Source: an uncultured Ruegeria sp. (GTDB lineage Bacteria > Pseudomonadota > Alphaproteobacteria > Rhodobacterales > Rhodobacteraceae). From it: 64,000 bases of DNA. The position numbers and the translations under genes were made by a program. Of this stretch, positions 29,649-39,244 are shown in pieces; the first letter of the stretch is position 1, and each line of letters starts with the position of its first letter. The notes beneath the pieces are model-generated. The model did not search any database. It saw only the letters and a program-made list of their open reading frames with translations, and was not told the DNA's origin. The stretch covers positions 930,001-994,000 of the forward strand of contig NZ_CANNGO010000001.1 in NCBI RefSeq assembly GCF_947504215.1, written 5' to 3'.

Positions 29649-30590
29649 ATGGCCGACACACGACACACCAAGGTTCTGATCATCGGATCGGGCCCTGCAG
29701 GATACACCGCCGGCGTTTACGCCAGCCGGGCGATGCTGGAACCGATTCTGGTGCAGGGGATCGAGCCCGGTGGACAATTGACGACCACAACCGAAGTCGA
29801 GAACTGGCCCGGCGATACCGAGGTTCAGGGCCCCGATCTGATGGTTCGGATGCAGGATCACGTCAAAGCAATGGGGTGCGAAGTGATCGGTGACATCATC
29901 AGCGATCTTGATCTGGACCAGCGCCCGTTCGTCGCAAAAGGCGACAGTGGAACCACCTACACCGCCGACGCCGTCATTCTGGCAACCGGTGCCCGCGCAA
30001 AGTGGCTGGGCCTGCCGTCAGAAGAAAAGTTCAAAGGTTTTGGTGTCTCGGCCTGTGCCACTTGTGACGGATTCTTTTACCGTGGACAGGAAATCGTTGT
30101 GATCGGCGGAGGCAATACCGCGGTCGAGGAAGCATTATTCCTGACAAACTTCGCCAGCAAGGTCACTCTGATTCACCGCCGGGATGAGCTGCGCGCCGAA
30201 AAGATCTTGCAGGATCGCCTGTTCAAGAACAACAAGATCGAACCGCTCTGGTTCCACCAACTGGATGAAGTCGTCGGCACAGACACACCGCTGGGTGTCG
30301 AGGGTGTGCGCGTGAAAAACGTCAAAACCGGCGAGATCACCGAGATCCCGTGCAAGGGTGTTTTTGTCGCGATCGGGCATGCGCCTGCCAACGAGTTGGT
30401 CAAAGACAAACTGGACAGCCACATGGGCGGTTACGTGGTCACCAAGCCCGGCTCGACCGAGACCTCGGTCCCTGGTGTGTTTGCGGCGGGTGATCTGACG
30501 GATCACATCTATCGCCAGGCTGTCACAAGTGCCGGAATGGGCTGTATGGCGGCCCTCGATGCTGAACGCTTCCTGGCTGAGCAAGACTAA
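29649..30590 (+). CDS. trxB: thioredoxin-disulfide reductase
   Basis: [78 protein letters not shown]. Confidence 0.98.
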   Translation: MADTRHTKVLIIGSGPAGYTAGVYASRAMLEPILVQGIEPGGQLTTTTEVENWPGDTEVQGPDLMVRMQDHVKAMGCEVIGDIISDLDLDQRPFVAKGDSGTTYTADAVILATGARAKWLGLPSEEKFKGFGVSACATCDGFFYRGQEIVVIGGGNTAVEEALFLTNFASKVTLIHRRDELRAEKILQDRLFKNNKIEPLWFHQLDEVVGTDTPLGVEGVRVKNVKTGEITEIPCKGVFVAIGHAPANELVKDKLDSHMGGYVVTKPGSTETSVPGVFAAGDLTDHIYRQAVTSAGMGCMAALDAERFLAEQD

Positions 30591-30596
30591 TACAAA

Positions 30597-30632
30597 AGCA
30601 GGGTTCTCGGGCGCAGTCCGAAAACCCTGCTT
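30597..30632 (+). terminator. probable terminator hairpin after trxB
   Basis: AGCAGGGTT..CTCGG-GCGCAGT-CCGA..AAACCCTGCT stem, followed by a weak T-rich stretch (TCGCTTTC). Confidence 0.55.
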
Positions 30633-30776
30633 CGCTTTCAAGCGATGCCGCGCATCGGAAGCGGGGCATCGCCTCACCCAATGAGCAATGATTTTGCGTC
30701 GATTCCAGTCGACTGAAATCGCAGCTTGGCTTGACCCCCGCGCAGAGGCCCAGCAAACTTGCGCTGAACAGGATGA

Positions 30777-32483
30777 ATGCGGGTGACAGCATTGGACAAC
30801 GCTCTTTGGCGCGGCGGGTGGACAACCCGCCTTAGGATCGGCAGCGGCCTCGTTCTATTCACCTTCGCATTTTTTCATTTCATAAATATTGGCTTAGGCC
30901 TTTTTCACACCGACTATCTTCACGGCATGCAAGACGGGCGGCAAGCGATCACCCGCCACAACTTAATAAGCGCGCTTTTCTACGCGGCATTGTTCGTACA
31001 TGCTGGCTTGGCCCTTGCTTCAATCGCTCAGCGCAGAACCCTGCGCATGCCTATTGGTTCCGCTTTGCAGATCGTGCTCGGACTACTGATCCCGCTGCAA
31101 TTGATCTCGCACATCGTCCAGACGCGCGTTGCTCATGAGGTCTACGATGTCAATGACGAGATGGGCTATATCATTGTCCTGATGTGGCCCAACTCGGCGA
31201 TATGGATGCAGAGCCTTTTGTTACTAATCGTTTGGGTACATGGCTGCATCGGCCTGCACATGTGGTTGCGACTGACCCATTGGTGGCGCAACACGGTGCC
31301 TTATCTGATCGGGTTGGCGGTGTTCATACCGTCCTTTGCGCTAGCCGGGTTGCTGACCGAGGGTCGACGCATCTGGTCCGATTTTTCAGACGAATTTCTG
31401 CGCGAACAGTATGTTGAACACTACAATTGGCCGTCACCCGAGGCGTTCCAAACCATGTTCAGCATTAAAGACAATGCTCTGATTGCGTTTTGGTTCGCGT
31501 TGGGTGCAACGGCCTTGTTCTATGTTGGCCGCAAATTGTGGCGGCGCAGACACTCGGTGCGTATCACTTATGCACGAGGGCCCGAAGTCGTGGCAGAAAA
31601 AGGCATGACTCTGTTGGAGATATCCCAAGCCAACGGCGTTCCACACACCGCGCTATGCGGCGGCAAAGGGCGGTGCACCACCTGTCGCGTCATTGTCGAG
31701 GATGGGGCAGACAGCTTGCCTCCGGCTGGCGATGTCGAAGCGCGCAGCCTGGCTGCCGTTGGCGCATCCGGACAAACAAGGCTGGCGTGCCAAATTCGCC
31801 CAACCGAACCACTCACTGTTTTTCGCGTTTTCAGACCCGATGGTGGCCGCAATCGCGGGCACGCAAGTCAGGGACAGGAACGACAACTGGCTGTTTTGTT
31901 TCTGGACATGCGCGGTTTTACTGCGCGCACCACTGGGCAGCTGCCCTATGACATCGTCTTTCTGCTGAACCGTTTTTTTGACGCGATTGTCCCGGCGATC
32001 ACCGCCGAGGGTGGAGTTGTGGACAAATACATGGGTGACGGGCTGCTCGCGGTTTTTGAAAAACGTGATGCCTCCAGCTCAGCCCGCGCCGGGTTGAAGG
32101 CTGCGATCGACATCAGCCGGGCGCTGGACAGGTTCAACGAGCAATTGGAAGCGGAAGGTAGCCCCCGGATTCGCATCGGGATGGGGTTGCATCTGGGTGA
32201 TCTGGTCTTGGGTGAGATTGGCGCGGCCGGCCACGCGTCACGGACCATCATCGGCGACGCAGTGAACGTTGCGAGCCGCCTTGAGAGCGAAACCAAGGCG
32301 TTAGGTGTTGAGTTACTGGTCTCAGACGAGCTGATTCAGGCAGCAGACGTTGCAATCAACCCGGATGAGGTGCGCTTGTTTCAGCTGCGCGGCGTCACGC
32401 AACCTGTTCCTGCCCTACCAGTGGCCCGCGCATCAGACTTGGACCAATCAGTCCATGGTATGGAACACATATACTCAGGCTGA
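30777..32483 (+). CDS. membrane-anchored [2Fe-2S] ferredoxin-class III adenylate cyclase fusion
   Basis: aa 1-255 polytopic with His-bearing helices (AFFHFIN, LFVHAGLA, LISHIVQTRVAHEV, VHGCIGLHMWLRLTHWW); aa about 261-355 ferredoxin with ALCGGKGRCTTC..LAC; aa about 370-545 cyclase with FLDMRGFTART, VVDKYMGDGLLAVF, TIIGDAVNVASRLES. Confidence 0.9.
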   Translation: MRVTALDNALWRGGWTTRLRIGSGLVLFTFAFFHFINIGLGLFHTDYLHGMQDGRQAITRHNLISALFYAALFVHAGLALASIAQRRTLRMPIGSALQIVLGLLIPLQLISHIVQTRVAHEVYDVNDEMGYIIVLMWPNSAIWMQSLLLLIVWVHGCIGLHMWLRLTHWWRNTVPYLIGLAVFIPSFALAGLLTEGRRIWSDFSDEFLREQYVEHYNWPSPEAFQTMFSIKDNALIAFWFALGATALFYVGRKLWRRRHSVRITYARGPEVVAEKGMTLLEISQANGVPHTALCGGKGRCTTCRVIVEDGADSLPPAGDVEARSLAAVGASGQTRLACQIRPTEPLTVFRVFRPDGGRNRGHASQGQERQLAVLFLDMRGFTARTTGQLPYDIVFLLNRFFDAIVPAITAEGGVVDKYMGDGLLAVFEKRDASSSARAGLKAAIDISRALDRFNEQLEAEGSPRIRIGMGLHLGDLVLGEIGAAGHASRTIIGDAVNVASRLESETKALGVELLVSDELIQAADVAINPDEVRLFQLRGVTQPVPALPVARASDLDQSVHGMEHIYSG

Positions 32484-32679
32484 TTGGATTGTTGCCACTT
32501 GGCGGAACCAAAGTCGCGTTTTCGGCGCCTGACCGGAAATTCCTTCCCTTCCGGTGAAAATCAGCGCATATCGTCCTTTGTTTCATTGATGTCGGTGGAC
32601 TCCGCTTAATAGTCGGGGCAAATGCCCTGCAAACCGCCTGGAATCACCGGCAATACAAAACTGCTATAAGAGTATTCTG

Positions 32680-34395
32680 ATGACGATGTTAAGCAATTTG
32701 GCCCCAATCCCCGAACTTTATGTGTCGTATGACTCGGCCCTGAAATTGAAAGTCGAAGCCGCAGACCTGACCAGTTGGGACCTGAGCCCACGCCAGATCT
32801 GCGATCTGGAGCTGTTGATGAACGGTGGGTTCAACCCACTCAAAGGGTTCCTTGGTGAAGCAGATTACGACAACGTGGTCGAGAATATGCGTTTGGCAGA
32901 CGGGACGCTTTGGCCGATGCCAATCACTTTGGACGTCAGCGAAGACTTTGCAGAAAAAATTGAGCTGGGTCAGGACATCGCCCTGCGCGATCAGGAAGGT
33001 GTCATTCTGGGCACCATGACCGTCACCGACCGCTGGACGCCGAACAAGGCGCGCGAGGCTGAAAAAGTCTTTGGCGCCGACGATGATGCACACCCGGCGG
33101 TGAACTACCTGCACAACCATGCTGGCAAGGTCTATCTGGGCGGCCCCGTGGTCGGCATCCAGCAACCGGTTCACTATGACTTCCGCGCGCGCCGCGACAC
33201 ACCAAACGAACTGCGTGCTTATTTCCGCAAGCTGGGCTGGCGTCGCATCGTGGCGTTCCAAACCCGCAACCCGCTGCACCGTGCGCATCAGGAACTGACC
33301 TTCCGCGCCGCCAAAGAAGCTCAGGCCAACCTTCTGATCCATCCGGTTGTCGGCATGACCAAGCCCGGCGACGTGGACCATTTCACCCGCGTCCGCTGCT
33401 ACGAGGCGGTGTTGGACAAATACCCAGCCTCGACCACCTCGATGTCGCTGCTGAACCTGGCGATGCGCATGGCGGGCCCGCGTGAGGCGGTCTGGCACGG
33501 CCTGATCCGCGCCAACCACGGGTGCACTCACTTCATCGTTGGCCGAGACCACGCCGGCCCCGGAAAGAATGCGGCCGGTGAGGACTTTTATGGCCCCTAT
33601 GATGCGCAGGACCTGTTCCGCCAGTTCCAGGATGAGATCGGCGTTGAAATGGTCGATTTCAAACACATGGTCTATGTGCAGGAACGTGCCCAGTACGAGC
33701 CTAATGACGAGATCGAAGACAAAGAAAACGTCACAATCCTCAATATCTCGGGCACCGAACTGCGCCGCCGCTTGTCTGAAGGTTTGGAAATCCCCGAATG
33801 GTTCAGCTTCCCCGAGGTTGTGACCGAGCTGCGCAAGACCAAACCGCCGCGCAGCCAGCAAGGGTTTACCGTCTTCTTTACTGGCTTCTCGGGCTCAGGC
33901 AAGTCGACCATCGCCAACGCGCTTATGGTCAAACTGATGGAGATGGGTGGGCGTCCTGTCACCTTGCTGGACGGCGACATCGTCCGGAAAAACCTGTCGT
34001 CGGAATTGGGCTTTTCGAAAGAGCATCGTGACCTGAACATCCGCCGCATCGGTTATGTGGCCAGCGAAATCACCAAGAATGGTGGTATCGCAATCTGCGC
34101 GCCAATTGCACCCTATGCCACGACCCGCCGCGCGGTGCGTGAAGACATCGAACAGTTCGGCGCGTTTTGTGAAGTGCATGTGGCAACCAGCATCGAAGAA
34201 TGCGAACGCCGCGACCGTAAGGGTTTGTACAAGCTGGCAAGGGAGGGCAAGATCAAGGAATTCACTGGCATCTCGGACCCTTATGACGTTCCAGCCAACC
34301 CCGAACTGAGCGTAGAGACCGAAAATGTTGAAGTCGACAATTGCGCCCATCAGGTTCTGCTGAAGCTCGAAAGTATGGGCCTGATCGCAGGCTAG
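32680..34395 (+). CDS. bifunctional sulfate adenylyltransferase / adenylylsulfate kinase
   Basis: N-terminal ATP sulfurylase (VAFQTRNPLHRAHQELTFRAA, GRDHAGPGKN), C-terminal APS kinase (GFTVFFTGFSGSGKSTIANALMVKL, LLDGDIVRKNLSSELGFSKEHRDLNIRRIG). Confidence 0.97.
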   Translation: MTMLSNLAPIPELYVSYDSALKLKVEAADLTSWDLSPRQICDLELLMNGGFNPLKGFLGEADYDNVVENMRLADGTLWPMPITLDVSEDFAEKIELGQDIALRDQEGVILGTMTVTDRWTPNKAREAEKVFGADDDAHPAVNYLHNHAGKVYLGGPVVGIQQPVHYDFRARRDTPNELRAYFRKLGWRRIVAFQTRNPLHRAHQELTFRAAKEAQANLLIHPVVGMTKPGDVDHFTRVRCYEAVLDKYPASTTSMSLLNLAMRMAGPREAVWHGLIRANHGCTHFIVGRDHAGPGKNAAGEDFYGPYDAQDLFRQFQDEIGVEMVDFKHMVYVQERAQYEPNDEIEDKENVTILNISGTELRRRLSEGLEIPEWFSFPEVVTELRKTKPPRSQQGFTVFFTGFSGSGKSTIANALMVKLMEMGGRPVTLLDGDIVRKNLSSELGFSKEHRDLNIRRIGYVASEITKNGGIAICAPIAPYATTRRAVREDIEQFGAFCEVHVATSIEECERRDRKGLYKLAREGKIKEFTGISDPYDVPANPELSVETENVEVDNCAHQVLLKLESMGLIAG

Positions 34396-34411
34396 TAGAC
34401 CCGCGCGACGA

Positions 34412-34458
34412 AAAAATCAAAGGGCAGCGCTTGAACAAAGCACTGCCCTTCTCATTTT
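34412..34458. terminator. bidirectional terminator between convergent sat/cysC and the heme peroxidase
   Basis: AAAAAATCAAAGGGCAGcGC-TTGAACAAA-GCaCTGCCCTTCTCATTTTT: near-perfect stem with A-tract on one side and T-tract on the other. Confidence 0.75.
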
Positions 34459-36017
34459 TAGTTTCGGCCGTTTGCGATTGTGTTCGCAACATCGTTGGCA
34501 TCAATCGGCGCGCCAGAAGCCCGCAATAGATCGCCAACCTCCCAGTCCCCGCCGTTCACGGGTGCCGGATTGTCCAGCAGCGACATCAGATCGGCGTCGT
34601 CATTTGGCTTCCAGTTCGGCATGTTGCGCACAAAGGACATCGGATCGCCGTCCAGCAACCCTCCGAACACCTCAGCAACGATGGTACCACCCACTGCCCC
34701 GAGCATGCGACCCGAGTTGTTTGCCGGAAGAATTTGGCTTTCTTTCAAAATGTAGTGCCACAAGATATCCTCATGAGGATCGTTGATCGCATGCGGTGTC
34801 AAACCCATCCGCTGTGCCACATCAGAGCCTTTTGGCAACTCCAGACGCATTGAGCGTAACAGATTCAGGAAGGCCAGCATGTTGGGCTTGGGTGCCGGGC
34901 CTTCATCCAACGCAAAGACCGCCGACGACAGCTTTGTGTCAATCCGTCTGGCAGGCTGCGGGAAAGGTCCGCCTGAATTGATGTCGAAGAACCAATCCCA
35001 TTGCACCGTATGGCGATGCGGGAAGGAGCGGAAACCGCGCAGGTCGTGGCGGATTTTTCCTTGGTTATCCTCGGGGCCATCGGGGTGGAAGATCGGCAGC
35101 TCTTTTCCAAATCCAAGCCCGGTATCGTTATCATCGTTAACGTTGACCTGATATCCTGGACGTATCAGTGAATGGCCAAAGCGATAGGCCGCCACAGAAA
35201 ACTCGACCGGCATAAACGGCTGATAGTTCCAATCATAAACGGTGCCGTTGAATTTGTGGTTGTCGGACTTGTCCAGAACCCTGGTCCAAATTGCATCGCT
35301 GACCAGGCGTTTAATGAAGTCGTTCCACACAACGTATTGATAGAACCAACGCACTTTGCGCTGTGCTTCCTGAAACCTTTCGCCGTCAAAACCGAACTCG
35401 GTCGTCTCATCATCCGGATCACCGGTTGCCAGCTTCTGCATGACCCGGTTGTGCAGTCGCAACATGGCCAACTGGAACTGGGAAACGATCACATTCTCAT
35501 CGTTTCGCATGTCGCCAATAATGGCGCGCCCCTGCCGGTTGCGCAGAAGGTCCGGTTCTTTCGAACCCGCGATGTCCTTGTCGCCCGTCCAGTCCTTCTC
35601 AGTTGTCCCAAGCAGGAACACGCCACCACGATTCTTGTCGTACATAAAAGGTTCATCTGCCGGGCCTTCGCCATAGAGACAATCCAGATCAAGGCGTGGC
35701 GTGCGAAAGTTTTCAAGCTTCTCAGGATCGCTTTGACGCATCAGAGACGAGGTTGGGTCAAACGTGATGTCGTGATCCACGAACTGACCAAAATAGGTGT
35801 AACCCGCGGGCAGATTTGCATTGTCCAGGTTGTCTTGCCCGGCCGTTTCGCTCATCTCGTTAGTCGCAAAATCGCGTAACGCTGCGACGGCTGTGGCGTC
35901 ATCGCCATGGGGGGACCGCCACGGTGGAAGTTCACGAAACAACCTTCCGAATGGACCTTTGTAGTTCTTGGATCTGGGGAGGCTGGTAATGCCATACCTG
36001 GATGACGAAACGCTCAT
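34458..36017 (-). CDS. animal-type heme peroxidase family protein
   Basis: AGYTYFGQFVDHDITFDPTSSL (distal His motif GQFxDHDIT), SVAAYRFGHSLIRPGYQ (proximal His context), VSQFQLAMLRLHNRVMQ; 519 aa. Confidence 0.88.
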   Translation of the reverse strand: MSVSSSRYGITSLPRSKNYKGPFGRLFRELPPWRSPHGDDATAVAALRDFATNEMSETAGQDNLDNANLPAGYTYFGQFVDHDITFDPTSSLMRQSDPEKLENFRTPRLDLDCLYGEGPADEPFMYDKNRGGVFLLGTTEKDWTGDKDIAGSKEPDLLRNRQGRAIIGDMRNDENVIVSQFQLAMLRLHNRVMQKLATGDPDDETTEFGFDGERFQEAQRKVRWFYQYVVWNDFIKRLVSDAIWTRVLDKSDNHKFNGTVYDWNYQPFMPVEFSVAAYRFGHSLIRPGYQVNVNDDNDTGLGFGKELPIFHPDGPEDNQGKIRHDLRGFRSFPHRHTVQWDWFFDINSGGPFPQPARRIDTKLSSAVFALDEGPAPKPNMLAFLNLLRSMRLELPKGSDVAQRMGLTPHAINDPHEDILWHYILKESQILPANNSGRMLGAVGGTIVAEVFGGLLDGDPMSFVRNMPNWKPNDDADLMSLLDNPAPVNGGDWEVGDLLRASGAPIDANDVANTIANGRN

Positions 36018-36701
36018 CAAAGTGCTCCTAAAATAATACTCGTTACTATTCAAACGGCCCCTCATCGGGCGCAAAATTGACAAAATTTAGTTCTCAAAAA
36101 TGCCGCCCGAACCCGCAAAATACCGGGACGACCGCGAAACAATGTTACCACGAAACGCGTGGAAACGATAGATTCATAAGTTATCCGCGCAAAAAACAGC
36201 CAGTGCTTGCAGTTCGTTCAATCATTGCAATTGCTTGCACCAAGGGACAATCATCCGTCGCACGCCAGGATGAAATCTCGGCCCGAAGTATTTTCACCGC
36301 TCGTCTTTCGAATTCTCAATAGTCCACGGCCTGCGTTTGGGCACTTTTTTGACGCCGTCAGACGCATTTTATTGTACTCTGGGCTGGCGGTATTGATGGC
36401 TGTTTGAATATCGTCGTGCGTTTCGCGCAGAATCATGCCGGCAGTGTCAAAGAAATCACCGATGTTGGGGCCCTCCCGCTAGATCGGTACGGAAAGATAC
36501 AGAACCGCATTGGTCAGTTCTCGTGAGAGATAGTCCCTCTCGCACACCCACTCGAGGACCGAATGACGCAATTAATGCCCCGCGAGATCTCGCTTGGCTC
36601 AGGTGGTCAAGGAACAGAACTTGGTCCTTTCGGACAACAATTAGCCCCATCCCGGGACCTTCGTCACGCCATAGCGCAGAAGGGAATAGCTGCCTGAGTC
36701 A

Positions 36702-37586
36702 TCAGAATTGATCAGGCAGATTGACCTGCCCGCGCATCAAGACATGGCCGCGACCTGCAACCTTGATCCCTGTCATTGCGTCGGGCGGGCCAACCCGGGT
36801 TACTGTCGCCTGACCGGGGCGACCCATATCGTGGCCTTGTTCAGCGGTGAACGTGTCTTTGTCCATCAGACCGTATTTCCACAGATAAGCAGCCATGGCA
36901 CCCGTCGCGGATCCGGTAAAAGGATCCTCCGGCGGGCTAGGTGGTGCCAGCAATAGACGCGAGAACGTGTCACCCCCAGCCGTTGCACCCTGAAGTGTCA
37001 CCAGAAACGGCTCGGCCATATCCGAGCCCGAATAGCCCGCGGCGGCAGCGACTTCGCGCAGCGGACCTTCAGCCAAACGCGCTGCTCGCAATGCTTCATG
37101 ATCACGCAAAACAGTGATGCAGAACGGCAACCCGGTTGACACCATCTGCGGCGGAGAAATGATCGCGTCCTCACTCAGCCCAATCGCAGAGGCAACAAGG
37201 TCAGCCGAGACATGTGCGCTAAATTTTGGCGCGACCTGGGTCATTTCAATCTCGTCGCCGTTCAGCTGTATCGAAACAAGCCCAGCCCCAGTTTCCAGTA
37301 TCAGACTATCGCCTGAAAAAAGCCCCCGAGATTTCATGGCCGCAACCGTGGCAATTGTGGGATGGCCTGCAAATGGAATTTCGCGGCTGGCAAGGAAGTA
37401 TCGAACCCGAACATCGGCGATGTCCGACGGACCCGTGAAGGTGCACTCCACCAGCGAGGTTTCACGGACATAAGCGGTGCAAACATCCTCGATCAGCGCC
37501 GCGCCGCCATGGACAACAGCACACCCGTTGCCCCCAAAGGCGCGATCACTGAAGGCATCCACCCAATCAAACTCAAACCAGCTCAT
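36702..37586 (-). CDS. PhzF family phenazine biosynthesis-like isomerase
   Basis: MSWFEFDWVDAFSDRAFGGNGCAVVHGG..REIPFAGHPTIATVAAM..PPEDPFTGSATGAMAAYLWKYGL. Confidence 0.92.
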   Translation of the reverse strand: MSWFEFDWVDAFSDRAFGGNGCAVVHGGAALIEDVCTAYVRETSLVECTFTGPSDIADVRVRYFLASREIPFAGHPTIATVAAMKSRGLFSGDSLILETGAGLVSIQLNGDEIEMTQVAPKFSAHVSADLVASAIGLSEDAIISPPQMVSTGLPFCITVLRDHEALRAARLAEGPLREVAAAAGYSGSDMAEPFLVTLQGATAGGDTFSRLLLAPPSPPEDPFTGSATGAMAAYLWKYGLMDKDTFTAEQGHDMGRPGQATVTRVGPPDAMTGIKVAGRGHVLMRGQVNLPDQF

Positions 37587-37635
37587 GCACCTTCTTTCGG
37601 ATCTTAGCGGTCAAATCATTGGCAATCGGGTCGCG

Positions 37636-37860
37636 TCAGTGAACGGCCACGGGCGAAAGGTCATGCTGCCGCGCCAAGACAAAGGCCAGCTTACGATCGG
37701 CCACAAGCGCCAGTTGCTGACCGTCCGAGTCGTGCACGGCATAAAGATGATCCAGATCGCCGGCCTGTTCTCGCAAATCACGCGGCAGGTCAGCCACATC
37801 CACAGATTTCACATAGACGATCCGGTCGCCTTCGGTATTGATCTCAATCGGTGTATTCAT
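37636..37860 (-). CDS. DUF1150 family protein
   Basis: MNTPIEINTEGDRIVYVKSVDVADLPRDLREQAGDLDHLYAVHDSDGQQLALVADRKLAFVLARQHDLSPVAVH; directly downstream of Hsp20. Confidence 0.85.
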   Translation of the reverse strand: MNTPIEINTEGDRIVYVKSVDVADLPRDLREQAGDLDHLYAVHDSDGQQLALVADRKLAFVLARQHDLSPVAVH

Positions 37861-37865
37861 AGCTC

Positions 37866-38279
37866 TTACCCCTTCTTTATATTGATTGTTTGCACCACGG
37901 TTTCGGGCACGGCACGGGTCAGGTCGACATGCAGCAGACCGTTTTCCATGATTGCCTCGCCCACTTCGACCCCATCTGCCAGCACGTACATGCGCTGGAA
38001 CTGGCGTGCGGCGATCCCGCGGTGCAGGAATATACGCCCTTCGCTGTCGTCGCGTTGACGGCCCCGGATCACCAGTTGGCGATCCTCGATGGTGATCGAC
38101 AGGTCCTCTTCTGCAAAACCGGCCACGGCCAAGGTAATGCGGTACGAAAAGTCCGAGGTCTGTTCGATATTATAAGGCGGATAACCTTCGTTACCGGCCT
38201 TGGCAGACCGTTCTAGAAGGCGTTCCAACTGCTCGAACCCCAAAAGATGCGGGTATGAGCCAAGAGTAAGTTTTGACAC
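37866..38279 (-). CDS. Hsp20/alpha-crystallin family small heat shock protein (GTG start)
   Basis: (V)[77 protein letters not shown] at 38279 preferred over upstream in-frame ATGs. Confidence 0.92.
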   Translation of the reverse strand: MSKLTLGSYPHLLGFEQLERLLERSAKAGNEGYPPYNIEQTSDFSYRITLAVAGFAEEDLSITIEDRQLVIRGRQRDDSEGRIFLHRGIAARQFQRMYVLADGVEVGEAIMENGLLHVDLTRAVPETVVQTINIKKG

Positions 38280-38347
38280 GTTTTCTCGTCCTTTTTTGCC
38301 AAAGCGACGTTTTGAGCGGCCCCAGTTTCGGCAACCGCACATAATAG

Positions 38348-38377
38348 AATATGGGAAGAAATCAGGATGTCCACAAG
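38348..38377 (-). promoter_or_regulatory. putative sigma32 (RpoH)-type promoter for Hsp20-DUF1150
   Basis: Minus strand reads CTTG-N18-CCCATATT, ending about 70 nt upstream of the GTG start. Confidence 0.5.
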
Positions 38378-38444
38378 GTCTGGCCGGATTCACTTGAACA
38401 CACTATCTTGTGTGGAACGCACCACCTTCAAAACTGAGTCGCCC

Positions 38445-38669
38445 ATGAACGCGCCTACCGATCTTTCGATGAAAACAGATGAAGTTCTGCGCGTTGAGCT
38501 GGAGGTTTTCCGCCGCCAGCACCGCGATCTGGACGAAGCCATCGAAGCGTTGCAGGCCAAGGGCACCTCGGATCAGCTGACAATCAAACGGCTGAAAAAG
38601 CAGAAACTGAAGCTGAAAGACCTGATCCGCCTGATCGAGGATCGCCTGACCCCAGATATCATTGCTTGA
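38445..38669 (+). CDS. YdcH family (DUF465) protein
   Basis: [74 protein letters not shown]. Confidence 0.9.
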   Translation: MNAPTDLSMKTDEVLRVELEVFRRQHRDLDEAIEALQAKGTSDQLTIKRLKKQKLKLKDLIRLIEDRLTPDIIA

Positions 38670-38755
38670 CGCCTAACAGCCTGACTGTAACGCATTGCCA
38701 CGAAGACGGATTTGGCTATAGTTCGCGCTCTTTGAAAAGCCGAGGATATGAGCGG

Positions 38756-39244
38756 ATGGGTGAGATCAAAGTCGGGATCATCATGGGCAGCCAATCGGAC
38801 TGGCCGACCATGAAGGAAGCCGCAGATATTCTGGATGAATTGGGTGTCGCTTATGAAAAGCGCATCGTTTCGGCCCATCGCACCCCTGATCGGCTCTGGG
38901 ACTATGGGAAAACCGCGGTCGAGCGTGGGTTGAACGTGATCATCGCAGGTGCAGGTGGTGCTGCGCATCTGCCTGGCATGATGGCGTCCAAGACCCGGAT
39001 ACCCGTGATCGGCGTGCCAGTGCAGACGCGTGCACTATCAGGTGTCGATTCACTCTATTCCATCGTGCAGATGCCCAGAGGCTTTCCGGTTGCCACTATG
39101 GCCATAGGATCTGCCGGCGGCGCCAACGCCGGTCTGATGGCCGCCGGTATTCTGGCCCTGCAGGATGAGGCGCTGGCCAGACGGCTCGAAGCATGGCGTG
39201 AGGCTCTCTCGGCCTCGATCCCGCAGGAGCCAAAAGATGTCTGA
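38756..39244 (+). CDS. purE: 5-(carboxyamino)imidazole ribonucleotide mutase
   Basis: [73 protein letters not shown]. Confidence 0.98.
   Translation: MGEIKVGIIMGSQSDWPTMKEAADILDELGVAYEKRIVSAHRTPDRLWDYGKTAVERGLNVIIAGAGGAAHLPGMMASKTRIPVIGVPVQTRALSGVDSLYSIVQMPRGFPVATMAIGSAGGANAGLMAAGILALQDEALARRLEAWREALSASIPQEPKDV

Noticed and set aside
32689-33861. 390-aa minus-strand ORF opposite sat/cysC
   Set aside because: Antisense shadow; the plus strand has full ATP sulfurylase/APS kinase motifs.
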